A DNA stretch of 64,000 nt from Tomocerus qinae (GCA_020055645.1 CM034547.1:57228909-57292908), one strand, 5' to 3'. Shown: positions 14,345 to 26,878, counted from the first letter of the stretch. The notes: a model not told the origin generated them from the sequence alone. A program made the numbers and translations.

Positions 14345-15180
14345 TTAATAGATAAGGCAGTAGTAGAAAAAATGCAGCAAGGGTCTTGAAAAGACAAGTA
14401 GAAGATTCGTATTCCTATGGCTGTGGCTGTCATTGTGGAAGGAAGCCGTAAAGTGGAGTGAAGTGGTAGTACGTACGATACATATGGAATGGTATATTGT
14501 CCGTAGTAAACAGTAAGTAAGTAGGATATGAGTATGAGTGTGTCTCATCTTCTTAACTTGTCCTCAGTCAGCAACTCACTCACTCACTCGCCAAAGCATC
14601 ATCAGTCTGGTTTACATACACTAGTAGTAGTAGAGGACTGGATGGAATAGGGATGAAGATGGAAGGAGATGATATTTGCGGAAGAAAAGTGAAGTATGGT
14701 AGTAAGTACTGAGGGAGAGTGTATGGAGAAAGTAGAAATATGTATATATGGCTGTGATATGCAAAAGAATAAGTATATAGGGATAGGTATAAATAGAGGA
14801 GTCGACCACATCCCGCAGAAGAAATGAAATGGTTGGGTAGAGTTTGAGTTGTAAGTTGAAGTGACTCCGCTTTGAATAATCCGAGGTGGTGAGAGCTGAA
14901 TAGACGAAAGGAAACGAGTGGAGTTGTGTGAGTGGAAGTCATTGAAAGCAGTGAGGAGAAATGTTTGTTGGTCTTCTTGGTCTAGACAGACTTTTCATAT
15001 TACACAACTACACATTCCTGCATACGTATACACAGAATATCCAGTGTGATTTACCAAAGTCTAAAACGTAACCTCTCATGGAAATACATAACTCGGCTAT
15101 AATTCAGCCCTCCCTCTTATTTCCTCCCAGCATAGTAGATATGTATAATAGTGGTGTGTGTCGGTTTGGTTTCCTTGTTA
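14345..15180. other. purine-to-pyrimidine island
   Basis: 14345-14950 is strongly purine-rich on the + strand, with degenerate (ACTC)n at about 14574-14589. 15050-15180 is pyrimidine-rich. Long open frames on the minus strand here translate to Ser/Leu/Phe/Pro/Tyr-rich strings, as expected from reading a pyrimidine-rich strand, so I do not call genes. Confidence 0.55.
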
Positions 15181-16665
15181 GGACTTCTTACGTCAACTAA
15201 ACCGAACTGATGACAAGACAAGACACAAGGCATGGAGGACAAGGGGAAAGCTAAGCGAAAGGAAAGGAGCACATGGAAAACGGCTCTTGTGTATGTTTCT
15301 CGATGACAGTGTGTGCCATAAAACTTTTACTGCGTTTTGCGGCGTGGAAAATGTCTTGGTAGGCTACAAAAGCATTTTTGCATGTGGAAGTACTAACCAA
15401 GTTACTATTGTACGACAAATACTATGTGGGGGATGTACACATCCTTTATGTCTACTACCTACAATCCCTATGCTCTACTACCTAACTACAATAAATAGAC
15501 ATGACAGGGGCTAACAGTGCTGGCACATGACATGACAAGTCAAAGAATCATTTTCCAACTCTGCTTTCCACTTTCATTAAGGTATTTGTGATCAAATGGA
15601 AGTCCCTACCTTATTCATTCTCCTACAATATCTATTCCACTAAAATACAACACTAGAGAAATAAAATTCTGAAGTGATCGACAGTTTTGGGGTTACTTTA
15701 CGACTCAAAAAAGTCGGAGTGTAGATAGGTGTAGTATATTTATATTGTCCTGTGGTATAAAGCTGAATATTATTTATGAGACATGCACTATAGCGTAGTG
15801 TTCATTTGATGACGAAAGGAAGTTACCTACTAACAAATAGTATTTCATGAGATGATATAAATCATAGTTGGGTAAAAGGAAGAAATCGGAGAAGAAAGAA
15901 TTTGATGTGAAACGAGAATAGCATTCGGCTTCTTTGGCTTTGCTTCAATGCTTAGCATTGCATGACTTTGATTTTGCCTCGAAAAATGTTCACTCCACGT
16001 TGACGAGTCTTCTTATATATTTACTCTTTTCTCTTTCTGTCTCTATTGTGGCATACACTATAAACTATCCACTAACCCTTTATGTAACTAGATTTGACAC
16101 AGGCACTAGAAGCCTCCTTTATAAAGTTACATATTATATTTTATGCTTACGTTTTGTAACTTTACCGACTATAGAAATGTATCCACTCAGTCGTCCGTGA
16201 ACGTGCATATTATTCCATGATACATATCTCCACAAAAGAAAACCAGAAAGGAGCTAATGTAATGGAGAAACCAAAACGAGTAATGATATAATATTTCACA
16301 GATAAGAATTTCTCAAGTTCCTACATTTTTCCCCATACTTACAACTATACCTACTAGATACCTATTTATATAATATTATGGACAACAATGCAACAAAAGG
16401 ACTTCGCAAAATAAATAACACAATACACCATTCCATATTAGTCCGAGATTTCTTTCCTTGGTTCCATCGATTTTAATAAGAACAAGAATAATAGCAATGA
16501 AGTCTATAATCAATTCCACAGGTTATGACTTAGAATACAAAAGCAATTAGAAATATGATGGAGGAGTAATAATCATATTCACTGACTAAAATGTGCCTAA
16601 TGTCCTTATCTTATTTTTAAATCAGTTTGATTCCAATACGCAAGATCTTAACTGTAACAAACATA
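15181..16665. other. gene-poor region
   Basis: Two further purine-then-pyrimidine islands (15220-15620 and 15820-16060). The open frame at 15934-16200 on + is Leu/Ser/Tyr-rich and lies in the pyrimidine part. No supported gene. Confidence 0.4.
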
Positions 16666-16947
16666 ATCTTGATCACAGTAGCTTGATCCCCATGGCTACT
16701 CCCCCACATACAGTAATGTAATACACAAAATAACAAAAATTTTGCACCCAAGTTTCGATTTTTGAATGGGATCTTGGGTGGCTGCCCAACACATGGAGTC
16801 AATAGCAACAGCAATTTGCAGAATCTACACCCAAATTGCCAATGCCATGAGCTTCTCCAACTTGGGTGCAAAATTTTTGTTATTTTGGGTATTACATTAC
16901 TATATGTGGGGGAGTAGCCATGGGGATCAAACTACTGTGATCTTGAT
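16666..16947. mobile_element. hAT-type miniature inverted-repeat element, intact ends
   Basis: A 266-bp element (16674-16939) is bounded by near-identical inverted repeats of about 80 bp. The left end reads CACAGTAGCTTGATCCCCAT inward and the right end gives CACAGTAGTTTGATCCCCAT on the opposite strand. Immediately outside both ends is the same 8-bp word, ATCTTGAT (16666-16673 and 16940-16947). An 8-bp duplication matching the hAT-family preference nTnnnnAn, with termini starting CA, supports a non-autonomous hAT element. The internal unique part is only about 100 bp and has no transposase. The near-perfect repeats and intact duplication suggest fairly recent insertion. A second, diverged copy lies at 26879-27072. 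Confidence 0.85.
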
Positions 16948-18360
16948 AACAAAACAAACGAATATAGCTTGGAGCAGATTCTTCTGAAAAAAATGTTTAT
17001 TTTGGATTAGGTTGGAATAAATAGATTTGCTTTCTCAGAACTAGGAATTGGTTCTTTTAAACCGATTTCCTCCGGATATTTGGTAGTTTGTATTCTCACG
17101 ATTAGCTGCACCATTTAGGTTGTTACAACCATTACTTTTTTACTTTGTGTGAGTTAAATGCCAAGCATAGTGCAATACTAACAAACGTGCAACATGCAAC
17201 TTTATGAGTTTTGTAACACTTAACTAGGTACTTATAAAAGTATTATAATAGACTAAAAATTCCGAATGCCCACTTAGAAACGTAGTACCTACTTATCTTT
17301 CGGTAATTCATACCTTACACTTTATAATACACTTGGTTAGGAATGAGGTTGGCAGTAGTTTTGTAGAGAGGTTGCATGAGAATGTACTTTGCCTTCGAGT
17401 ATTCAATTCCCAAACTCTTAGGGCAATTTGATTCTGACGTTTATGTTCTTAGTACATTTACAAGTTCACACGTCAGTTTCGTATTAGTCAAAATTACAGG
17501 AGAAGTACTCGGATTAAATGCCAGAAGTACATACGCAATAAACTAGGGATGATAGCAATCAGAGTTTGAAGTTTAGGAAAATGTTTTGCGATAGTTATTT
17601 CCAAAAATACTATTGTAAATGCTACATTATAACTTAGCGGGTAGGTATAGTACAAGTGACAATAATAGATTTAAGAACACGAATAATGATAGAGAATCGT
17701 GCGTCATGGACTGCGCTGTACACTAAAGGGCATAAATAATTATTACAGCTTTAAACTGAAAGGATGATAATGCAAGACGTAAAGAGGGAAGGTATAGTTG
17801 AAAACTTGAAGGATTAAATCAACAAAAGTTGTAGCTCTTTGAAGAAGCGCAGTAATGATAACGTAGGTACATTGTAGGGTATTTTTTGTTTGTATTTAGA
17901 ATCTGTTGTATGCGTATCTTACATTGATAAGAATATAATAAAGAAGGAGTTAGTTGAAAGATTTGAAAGTTTGGGATTGTGTTTGGAGGAGGCCGTAGTT
18001 ACTGGGAGACTCGAGAGTGAGTATCTGTATCCGTATTTTTATCCGCGGTATCTCATTGAATCTAAAATCACCATACACACAAAGGGAAGGAAATCAGTAT
18101 CTAAAAATAGTGAGTAGATAGTAGGAGGCAATATTTAAGTAGATACTTCTTTGCTTCGAAGTCGTCTCCATCTGTACAGAATAGAATTGTAAAGAGGGAA
18201 TTAGATTTCTTTCGGTATTAGTTTCCTAGGTACGCCTGTACTTTTCTGGAGTAGTAAGTGGACGTAGTAGTATGTGTAGTAGTATATATATATTTAGTAA
18301 TAAAGAATACACATTATATATTAGAAAGCGTAAGTAGGCGGGAAGAGAGTGGAGTGAACT
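16948..18360. other. gene-poor AT-rich region
   Basis: No exon pair, repeat or RNA gene was recognised. Short open frames such as 17890-18117 have no supporting splice sites. Confidence 0.4.
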
Positions 18361-19560
18361 AAACTCAAGTAAAAGTTGAAATGCATCTCTTGAGTTGGAT
18401 TGAGGTCGAGTCTTGGAAGGAGAGGAAAGCCAAAGCCAATGCAAGACAAGATAAATCAAACACAATCATCAGCATCGGAATGAAAGAAATCGAGAGGAGA
18501 GTAAAGTACATTGGAGTAGTCGGAGAAAGTCACGGGAAAACTCCAGAGGTAGATAGATACCTCTGTATAAAGTGCCTGGAATATATTTATAGTGTCGCAA
18601 TCGCAAAGACTCAAGTTGGAGTTTACTGTATGTACATATTTGGGTACATGGTGAAAGTAAGCATAAGATACGGAGAAAGCACATGTACGTAGGTAACAAG
18701 CAAAAGTAGATACATTCGAGTACAATGAAACTGGTAGAAAAGGATGTCTGTCTGTCTGCTGTGCCGTGGATTGCTTTGGCTTTTCATATCCAAAGGAGAG
18801 CAGAGGCTGATGATTACTAAACTATTTGTAAACGGAGAGGAAGGGGAAGAAAAGAAAAAGAAATTCTACACAGACAGACAAGTCAAACGAAAAGGAAAGC
18901 CAAACGCAATGAAACCGAACTGAAACCACCTATAGAAATTTGTGTACAGTGCACATCACTACAGATACTACTACTACTCGAGCGTGGAAATCTAATGCAA
19001 GGTGCAGAACACAGCAAGACTCAACTGAAAGAAGAGAAGATGAACTGGAAATGAAATGCTAAGCTAAAGCCTTAAGTAAACTCAAGCAAAACTGCTAGGT
19101 TAGCACACACACACACACCACTATAGTATTACATATCTACCACACACGCTACAAGTCTATACCACAAACACAACAAAGCTCTTAACTTCAATCTCACCCA
19201 ATCCAATGTGCAACTCAATACCCTCTCTCTCTCTAACAGGATCCTTCTACGTATTGCTATCTTTATTCTTTATCTGTATATCTCTTCTTGTGCTTCTGAT
19301 GGGATGTTGTCTGTTCTTTTCTTTCTTTCCTTTCGTGCAAATAAAAACTTGTGGAAATTGGCCGTAAAATTGTTGCATCCAATTCTATTCCGTCTATCCA
19401 ATCTTGTCCTGTTTTCTGTTTACTTTTCTGTCAGATATCTGTGTACTACTTCTATCTCCCAGTCAAGTCACTCACTCCTTTTTCTTTACATCAGATTGCA
19501 TTGCTTTCCCTATCATTTTCTCTTTTAACTAACGCTCCCTCAACCGTCCAAGGAAAATGA
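18361..19560. other. large purine-to-pyrimidine island with (CA)n
   Basis: 18361-19060 is dominated on the + strand by G/A words. A short (CA)n run lies at about 19103-19119. 19200-19560 is C/T-rich (ctctctctctctaacagg and similar). Open frames up to 106 codons fall here, but their compositions mirror the strand bias (Lys/Glu/Arg-rich, or Ser/Leu/Phe-rich), and no exon structure was found. Confidence 0.5.
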
Positions 19561-20550
19561 CGGGGAAAATCCTTTTCATTAACTATGAATGCCAAATTTG
19601 AATAAAATAACAATTTTTAATAAGTTGAGATAAGAAAATCTTTGAAATTTTACAGCATTTTCTTTGAACCATGCATAGCAGTAAGCAACGACCACACACT
19701 ATACAGATGTATCATAAAGCTACATGCTATTAACTTTGAAGGAGTCAGTGAGAAGATGAAGTGTTTATTATTCGTTTCTTACATATTTGCGTCTATACAG
19801 TAAGTTTAGAATGTGTTATGTAGTGCTGGACAGATAATAGGGATGAGAGTCAAAAGAAAATGATTGAAAAAACAGTAATTTGTAGAGACTGATGTTTAGT
19901 TGTATCCGCTCTCCACAGTCCATACATCCCGTTGACTGCAGTTGAATGCAATTCGTTAGTCTCAGTCTGAAAATTTCAATGTAGTGGAGTATAAGGAGTG
20001 TATAGTAATGGTAATGATAGAAGTCTTATTGTTAGCATAAAGGGTATTATTGTGAAGTACAGACAGAGAGTGATGGAGACTGAGATTTCATTTTTCATCT
20101 CTTGTTGCGCCTTGAAATTTGTTTGCTCGTTTGTGGACGGTTGAAGCTGCTGAGGCTTGCTGACTGAAATGTAACATTCAGAAAATGTCGTTTCCCCTCC
20201 TTATACACTTAAACCGAATTTCTTACGTTGGGAAGAAATGTACAGGAATAAGCATATCTTTTTGCTACAATTTGGTATTTATGTAAGTGCTACAGATATA
20301 TTTGAAAATAAAGATAAGTTCTGTACTACATAATAATATGTTTGTGCATAGGATCTCCAGAAACGTAATATTATATAAATAGGATGACTATTGGAGACGT
20401 GATACCTTGGAACATGGTTTTAAGTCAGAGATTCACGGTTTAGAATTATACCACCACAAGAAGAGGAATACTTAGGGAAGTTATAGGATTTGTAGTGGTA
20501 TGTATATGTATTGTTAGACGGAGTAACTATCTGTATGTATTTTGTTACAG
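19561..20550. other. upstream region of the 20.6-kb gene
   Basis: Contains a good acceptor and donor pair flanking a 25-nt piece (tgaaattttacag, then CATTTTCTTTGAACC...GCA|GTAAGC, about 19661-19685), which could be a non-coding leader exon. At its end a second strong acceptor (tattttgttacag, ending at 20550) opens onto the leader of the gene that starts at 20582. Nothing else was recognised. Confidence 0.3.
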
Positions 20551-20581
20551 TCTACCGTGAAAAATCTTCGAATGCAGCGCA

Positions 20582-21903
20582 ATGTTGAATGTTGAAGGGA
20601 AAGAGAACAAAAAATCCGACAAAGAGGAGCAAAGTAGCGTCTTAGATGAGAAATGCGATTTTGGGAGGAATTTGAAGTGGAAAGCAAGCAAGCATGTAGA
20701 AGAAAGGAAAAGAGGAAGAAGACGACTCAGAAAAAGAAGAAGACGGAGAAGACAAGAAAAGGAAGGACGGAAAGGTCACTGGAGAAAGCGAATAAGGAAA
20801 GAAGTCTTCTTCCTAGCTCGCTCTCCTTTAGTGTTTGAGAGAAACAAAAGAACTGATTTTTTGCTTTTTCCCTTCCAGCATAGTATTAGTTTCGGCTTCT
20901 TGCTCTCTCTCTCCACTCCAATCTCCTTTGCTCCGGATTTTCTGAGGTTTTCCTAGAACTGGAAATCATCAGGAATCACTACAACTCGAGAATTCGCCCC
21001 AATACATATGACATGCCGACGCACACACGTAAGTAATTGTAATAGAGCTGATTGTGAGAAATACAGATACTACTCTAGACATGTGAGAAAAAACGAAAAA
21101 TCATTGAAAGGACCAAAAGTAGAAACATCCAAGAAAATATTACGCAAACCAGATTTTTCAAAGTGGTGTAATTTAAAATAGAAAAAGTGGCATTCTCTTA
21201 AGAAACATGCTATTCTGTCTTTCGGATTAATATCAGTAAGATTTAGCTTATCCTAAATGGACATCTGCTATAAAGATAAACGGATCTATTGCTAAAGTTA
21301 ATACTGTTTTAAGTCCTAGGGAGAAACCTCAATAAGAACTGCCGTTGTTATCAAGATATAAGCACTTGGTCATGCGGTGGGGTTTAAAAGACAGCTGTCC
21401 CACAGTAGAATTCATCATAAGGAACATGATAGCAAAAATATTTTTATTAAGAATTTATTTTCATTTTTAGTCAAGACAAAAAGAATAGAAAAAGTTTGAC
21501 AATCTTAAGTTTCAAGACTCATGAAGTGCAGTCCAAAGAAGTAAATACACAAACAAGTAATAATGATCTTGATCCTCATTTAAATATTTCGGGAAAAGTC
21601 CACTTCACAGAGATATTGTTAGATATCTGTCTCCTCCAAAAGTAATTTCGATGAGATAATATTCTCCCATCACTAAACGTTATAGAATTTTGTAAGATTA
21701 CTTCAAGTACAGTACAGTATTTATGTAATAAATACTCTCATTCTAGAATCTCTAATGTAACTGTTTTATAAGCAGAGTATCGATTCTCTTTTAATTTTTG
21801 CAGGTCCATAAGATATAGTTCAAAAATAAAGAGCCTAAAACCTGAAATCCGAAGTATCTTGCAGAAGTCGAAATTTCTTCCAAAAATTGTAACCGATAAT
21901 TGA
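20582..21903 (+). CDS. five-exon gene, Lys-rich protein of 181 residues, function unknown
   Basis: Exons by eye: 20582-20695, 20957-21028, 21079-21167, 21471-21641, 21804-21903 (114+72+89+171+100 = 546 nt, exactly 182 codons including TGA). Phases agree at every junction (0, 0, 2, 2). Acceptors are strong (gttttcctag, atactactctag, ttcatttttag, ttaatttttgcag). Donors are GTAGAA (weak), GTAAGT, GTAATT and GTAATT. The ATG at 20582 has G at -3, with an in-frame TGA just upstream and an acceptor at 20550, so a spliced leader or leader exon is likely. The protein begins MLNVEGKENKKSDKEEQSSV. It is rich in Lys throughout and has an NTQTSNND patch and a C-terminal part with KSLKPEIRSILQKSK. I see no signal peptide, membrane segment, zinc-binding pattern or known domain, so nuclear or cytosolic location is only a guess. 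Exon 1 could instead run to GTCTTC at 20804, adding an Arg/Lys tract in the same phase. The stops inside 21168-21470 fit an intron. No nearby AATAAA was seen. Confidence 0.5.
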
Positions 21904-22550
21904 GATGAGAGGTAGAATATTACTTATTCACGCCATAATTATATGGTCGTAATACTTAGTATGTGAAATGACAAGCTGTCATGATTATAGGAGAGTAGTG
22001 TCTTTGTGGAATTTGATTGCATAATAATAAGATTACTGATCATAAAATATGTAAACCAATATGTGTAGGCGTTTATAGTAATACTGTAGAAAACAAGTAA
22101 TAACAATTCAGTTTCAACTTGCATACAACAAAGGATAGAAGGATTTTACGGCCTTTGCTTACAGCGTGCTCCGTTTTGGAAAAGCCTCGGCGTAGTTTAC
22201 TAGGACGATAACAATAGCTAACCTACTTATGGAAGTCTATACGGAGCGTAGGTACACCGTAAAAGTAGGTTTCATGTGATTGTGATGTGAGTTGAGTATA
22301 AGTATGTACGTGGTATAATCTCATTTAGGACTGTATAGTAGGTATCTGTAAATAGTATGCATAACCAAGCACACCTCTATTTTCTCGCATAAGACATGTC
22401 AGTTGAAACAGTAAAAGGACAGTGTTTGATATTATGAGACTTTACGAGAGAAATTGCTCACAAAATCAGTTTTATAGGAACATTACACTGGGAAAGTATT
22501 TTCTTTAATACATTTTCGCGGAAGTTTAACAATAGAAGTGGTGGTAAAAA
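21904..22550. other. no gene recognised
   Basis: 3' flank of the preceding gene and AT-rich sequence. Only short Tyr/Ser/Ile-rich frames occur. Confidence 0.4.
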
Positions 22551-22728
22551 GGTTTTCTATGCACAAAAATCCATGCTTTTATCAAAACTACCCGTAGAAC
22601 GAGCCTCATTTCAAAATGTGTAAAATCTAGAGAAAATTCTATTTCTTTATTGGAAATCTTTGTCGCTGGCTTTGTGCTGGCTTCGTCGGACGAAGCTTTT
22701 CCTCCAAAAAATGAGCCCTATAAATATT

Positions 22729-23005
22729 TTATTGCAGCAAATCAAACTCAATCAGCATGAAAGAGAATTCAAGTTTTAAGTTGCTACAATCAGACAAAAG
22801 TATTATACTCTGTGTAGGTATTCCGTAAAAAGCTTTTGTGTTGAAACACTGAGCTTTAGGCGAAACCGTAAACTGAAATATCAGAGGAAACTTTTTTAAA
22901 GTTGAGCCACACACCCTACTTTGATATTTTATCACAAATAATCAATGTTACCGTACTTTCTCCAACTATCGTACATACGTAAGTGCATCTCAGCCACATA
23001 GACAT
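22729..23005 (-). CDS. possible two-exon small gene, 56 residues
   Basis: Minus-strand model: exon 1 from ATG 23005 to 22979 (A at -3; MSMWLRCTY), donor GTATGT, a 106-bp intron, acceptor cctctgatatttcag, then exon 2 22872-22729 (47 codons starting FTVSPKAQCFNTKAF, then TAA). The stop overlaps an AATAAA (CAATAAAA) at 22728-22733. Phase is 0 at the junction. The C-terminal part is hydrophobic (FSFMLIEFDLL). Competing interpretation: the + strand has a stop-free frame at 22554-22759 with an equally natural composition (contains AGFVLASSDEAFPPKNEPYK). Both strands cannot be right, and a model this short can arise by chance. Confidence 0.3.
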
Positions 23006-24395
23006 TTTCTATGTAATGTGTGGCATGGAGCATTTAGATTGTATCGACTGCCAACCACAATTTTCAAAATTGGTACATGCTGCCAAATAAGAAGAGGATA
23101 TCCCGATTTCCTATCTCCTCGATTGCTACACATGTGTAAGTATCTTTGCCTATCTCTCTACGGAAACTCTACATCTTCTACATTCTACCAGTTAATAATA
23201 GCGACAGAGACGCTTTGACTTTTCTATACTCTGCACTAGACGACAGCTACATCATCGTGTACTCTTCTTCGTCAACCTCTTTCAATATTTGTTTGAAATC
23301 GTTTCTCAGTCCATTTCTTTATCCCCTTGGGGTGTGTGAGTGAAGCTAAAAGCAAGCTTTCACTTTTACAAGATTTCACCTTGCATTGCTTTCAGAGTTC
23401 AGGAAATTGCTCCATAGTACTACCTACTAGATATACTGATAGTCCATGCTAAGTAGCACTACCAGCCTATAACCTATTACTTCTTAAACATCTATAATGC
23501 TATACACAACGTACGTACCACATTTTATTGTATTTGCTTAATAAACTCTTCTGTATCAGACATACAATGAATTTGAATATTATTTTATAATATAAGTATC
23601 GTAAAAAAGTTAAAATTATTAGTTTTAGCTTGTTAGTAGTAATACCTTATATTAAAAAATTGATAAATTAATATAAAATACAAGAAATAATTTCACCAGA
23701 TGTCATCTTCCTGGTATGAAACTGTCAATAATTAAATAAATAATGGTTATAGAAAAACAGGATTGATGTAGGAGGCAGAAAGAATTATTTATTATGCGGA
23801 ATTGCCTCGTGTGAATGTGAAAGAGTGTAAATAAAATTAATCAATAAAGAGGTAGCAATATATTTTTGTGACTGTAATAGCGTAGAGCTTTTAAAATTTG
23901 TTCAATCCACGGGATTTGATATCAGTATTCAATAATAAAAGGCAATATATTATGAAAGAGGGTTTTGCTTTCCCCTGTTGCCTCCGTCAAACTCTGTTAG
24001 AAGAAGAAAAGCAACAATATCAGTTGTAATGGTCATATTTTTGGAAATTATGGTGTGATTACTGTGACAGTAAGCACAAAACAAGAGAACTGACACAAAA
24101 GTAAAAGTAGAATTGCCTATAACGAAGCAGAATGTAGGAGCATAAGACATACAATAGAAAACACAATAAGACAGCAAGGAAGGACGACAATGAAATGTTC
24201 TAACTACACTAGAGTAGCACAACCCTTCAATAGTGCCTACAAATGCAAACATGGTCTACCTATGTATGTATTGTTATCTACAGTAAACTGAACCAAATGG
24301 ACTGCAACTGCATTGGAAGGAAAACTTTTGTCGTGTCGCAGGCTATATTATTTTATATTATGACATAAGCAATATAAATAGCATTTTTCCTCCAG
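23006..24395. other. gene-poor region with an island
   Basis: Pyrimidine-rich at 23100-23340, AT-rich at 23520-23950, purine-rich on + at 23960-24190. The minus-strand open frame 24252-23950 (100 codons) is Phe/Cys/Ser/Tyr-rich, as expected from strand composition. On +, a good acceptor (tgttatctacag near 24284) opens onto about 28 codons to TAA (contains NQMDCNCIGRKTFVVSQ). It may belong with the exon at 24396, but no donor in the right phase was found. Confidence 0.3.
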
Positions 24396-24670
24396 TAAGT
24401 ATGCAGTGGACGAACAAAGAGCTTTGGTTAGAGATGGAGTTGTGAAAATCCAATGGAAAAATTTTGGTGGATGTACGTACTTTTACTATTCGTAGGTACC
24501 TATGGCTGCTATCATAAAGACAGTCCAGGGCCGAGCCGACCTAAAGTGTGTGTAATATTACAAGTACAGTAGAGTCCAACTGTCACAGTCAGGGTTTACA
24601 TTATTCCTCCAACAAAGGTAACCTTTTAGCTTGCATTTCTCTAAAAAAAATCTCTGAAATGAATCTCTGA
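24396..24670 (+). CDS. exon pair, possible 3' end of a gene
   Basis: Internal exon 24396-24472 (77 nt, phase 2 in, phase 1 out) lies between an excellent acceptor (atttttcctccag) and donor T|GTACGT. It translates KYAVDEQRALVRDGVVKIQW followed by KNFGG, a protein-like composition. A proposed last exon, 24630-24670, follows acceptor aaccttttag after a 157-bp intron in matching phase. It adds CISLKKISEMNL and then TGA. No AATAAA was seen close downstream and the upstream exons are not identified. I do not recognise the family. Confidence 0.3.
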
Positions 24671-26040
24671 GTGATAGGACTCTACGTAGTATTTCTCGTT
24701 TTCCATAATGTATGAATTTGCAAGCTTAGAAGGATTTTGTTCTCTGATTTAATCTCATTACGTAGATATCTATATCTAGCTATCAGGCAGGATGTTAAAC
24801 TAAGAAATCGAACATTCACTTAGATTTTATTTTACCGAACAGGAAACACTGTGCGTATAATGTTCTATCCAGAAGAAAACTTAGTCTGGTGACTGACATC
24901 CGACAAAGAAGAATATTGCCGAAATCTCTGCTGCTGCCGTTACGATTATTATTATGGGTTTTACGATTATTTATATTGCTTTGCCATCATATGTAGAAAG
25001 TAGTTGTAGTATTAAAGGCTACTAGTGCCTATTATGTATCGTAATAAAAGGAAAGAAAGCTTTTTGTAATATGTTTACAGAAGTGATTTCCCCTTCTCTG
25101 TTCCGTAGTGTGTGTGACAAAGCCATGAAAAATGCTACGGGGTCATAATCAATAGCACTGTGACGACAATATAATATGTACCTGCTTCTATGGCTTTAAC
25201 ACAATGCACACGACAACCATCTTTGTTACGCTAATAAAAATTTACAGAAATACCTCCCTCTAATTATATTCTGACTGCTATTTAGTACAACTAGCAATGT
25301 TTATTCAGATAATGTAAACTACAATTAAATTAATTAGATATTTCATTTAGATAGAAGTTGAGCACAATATTGTATGTCTTGTATAATAATATATATAAAA
25401 TGTGATAAAATTGTGTGCAATATCAGCTAATTGAATTAGTGTAGGTATGACTCTCAGCAATATTCGCAAACTTAATATGTTTAGCTATACTAACATAAAT
25501 TTTATGTAAGTAGCTTATTGTGTAGCCAAGTTATATTGCAAATTATAGCATTTAATGGAGTGCAATAGACGAAAAGCGATGTTATAACAAGTATGTAAGC
25601 ACAATTTCCTGTTTGTATGGCAGAATGTAATATCTTGGAAGAGTGTAGTGCAGGTTGAGTGGAAATAGTATGTAATGGTAGTAATACATATAATTTAGTT
25701 TCACTTTTACAGTGCAGTAAATCTAGTTGACAATAAGGAAGAAAACGTAGAATGGCAGATAGATACATTAGACGTTATGTACAGAAAAGTAGAGCGAGGA
25801 CTAATGATAAGTGTGTATTCGTATTAAAGAAAGGAATCTGGAAGTGATGTGAAGCAATATGGCTAATGATATAAGGTTTGCTCTCCATATCTTTTGACTT
25901 GCTTTGCGTAAACGGGTAGTACTAGAATGTTCTTAGAAAATCCACCTTGCAATTTTCCTATTACTGCTGCGTCTGTAAAGTGTCCTAGAATAAGTTCCTA
26001 CTATATATATAATAGTATTGTAGAGACTCTTGTGATGTCT
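24671..26040. other. gene-poor AT-rich region
   Basis: No exon structure was recognised. The minus-strand frame 25768-25502 is Leu/Ser/Cys/Thr-rich with no flanking splice support. Confidence 0.4.
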
Positions 26041-26041
26041 T

Positions 26042-26420
26042 CGTAGTTAGGGAGAGAGAGAGAGAGAGTTGATTGTACGAGCGAGAAGGTTCACCTCGGC
26101 ATGAACTCTTTGTAAGAGCAGGTAGCTATGGTAGTGGGCGAGAAGATGTTTTCAGCTCATGAAATGGATGCAAGTGATGTGAAGTGAAGGAAGAAAACGA
26201 TCTTGAGTTGAGATGAGCTGAAATGAAATGAATGAAAGGCGACGCCTGGCATGACATGCCTGGATGAAGTTTTATAGCGTGTCATTAACGACTTTAATGC
26301 AGACCATCTAATCCATTCTGTTTGGCTTAAGTTGATATCGCGCTGAGAAAATCCTTCACTCTGAAAGAAGAGACCTTCTCTTATCTCCCAACGACTAACA
26401 CAGCCTTCAGCTCCATTTTT
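26042..26420. other. purine-to-pyrimidine island with (GA)n
   Basis: A (GA)n run at about 26052-26068 is followed by degenerate pentamers (GAGTT, GAAAT, GAATG types) up to about 26260. 26340-26420 is pyrimidine-rich (ccttctcttatctccc). No gene. Confidence 0.6.
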
Positions 26421-26878
26421 ATACTACTAAATCATATAATAAATACAATAACTCACCCCAGTCAAAGATGAAAGAAATGAAAGTATTTCTCCACATTTCT
26501 GATTATTGTCACAGTCTTGCGTAGAGAATACCAGATGGTATTTAAAAACACTTCTCCCTCACACAATAAAACTCATAAAAATGCACAACTACAACCAAAA
26601 GATAATTTTAATTAGTATAGCCTAAAATGCTTATTAACATTAAGTTTTATTTTTAAAATTTAAATTAATTTGAATGGAGTTATGAACAATAGATGTGAAT
26701 GGTTCAGGGCAGTAACCAGCAACCTCGGAGAGTTATAAAACTATTATTAAATCCAATAGCAACTTAGTGTGCAAATCAAAATTTTGCACATCTAGGGACT
26801 TTCCATAAACAAATGTAAGAATTTTAAAAATGAAAATGTCACCATCCAATAGATTTATTTCGGTGCTATACTAGTAAT

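Noticed and set aside
14345..14942. Cluster of four overlapping minus-strand frames (62-120 codons)
   Set aside because: All translate a pyrimidine-rich strand to Ser/Leu/Pro/Tyr/His strings. Frames in several phases at once indicate low stop density, not coding.
20582..20956. Single 124-codon frame with an Arg/Lys tract (RGRRRLRKRRRRRR)
   Set aside because: The basic tract comes from a G/A-rich stretch and is followed by a pyrimidine-rich stretch that fits an intron's 3' part. The spliced model uses only the first 38 codons, though a longer exon 1 remains possible.
21168..21470. Coding-like sequence inside the third intron of the 20.6-kb gene (for example TSAIKINGSIAKVNTVLS)
   Set aside because: It has in-frame stops and no donor in the required phase. 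Omitting it gives perfect phase closure. An alternative exon or older gene remnant is possible but unsupported.
23950..24252. 100-codon minus-strand frame starting MFAFVGTIEGL
   Set aside because: Its Cys/Phe/Tyr/Ser-heavy composition matches the pyrimidine bias of the strand. No splice or polyadenylation support.
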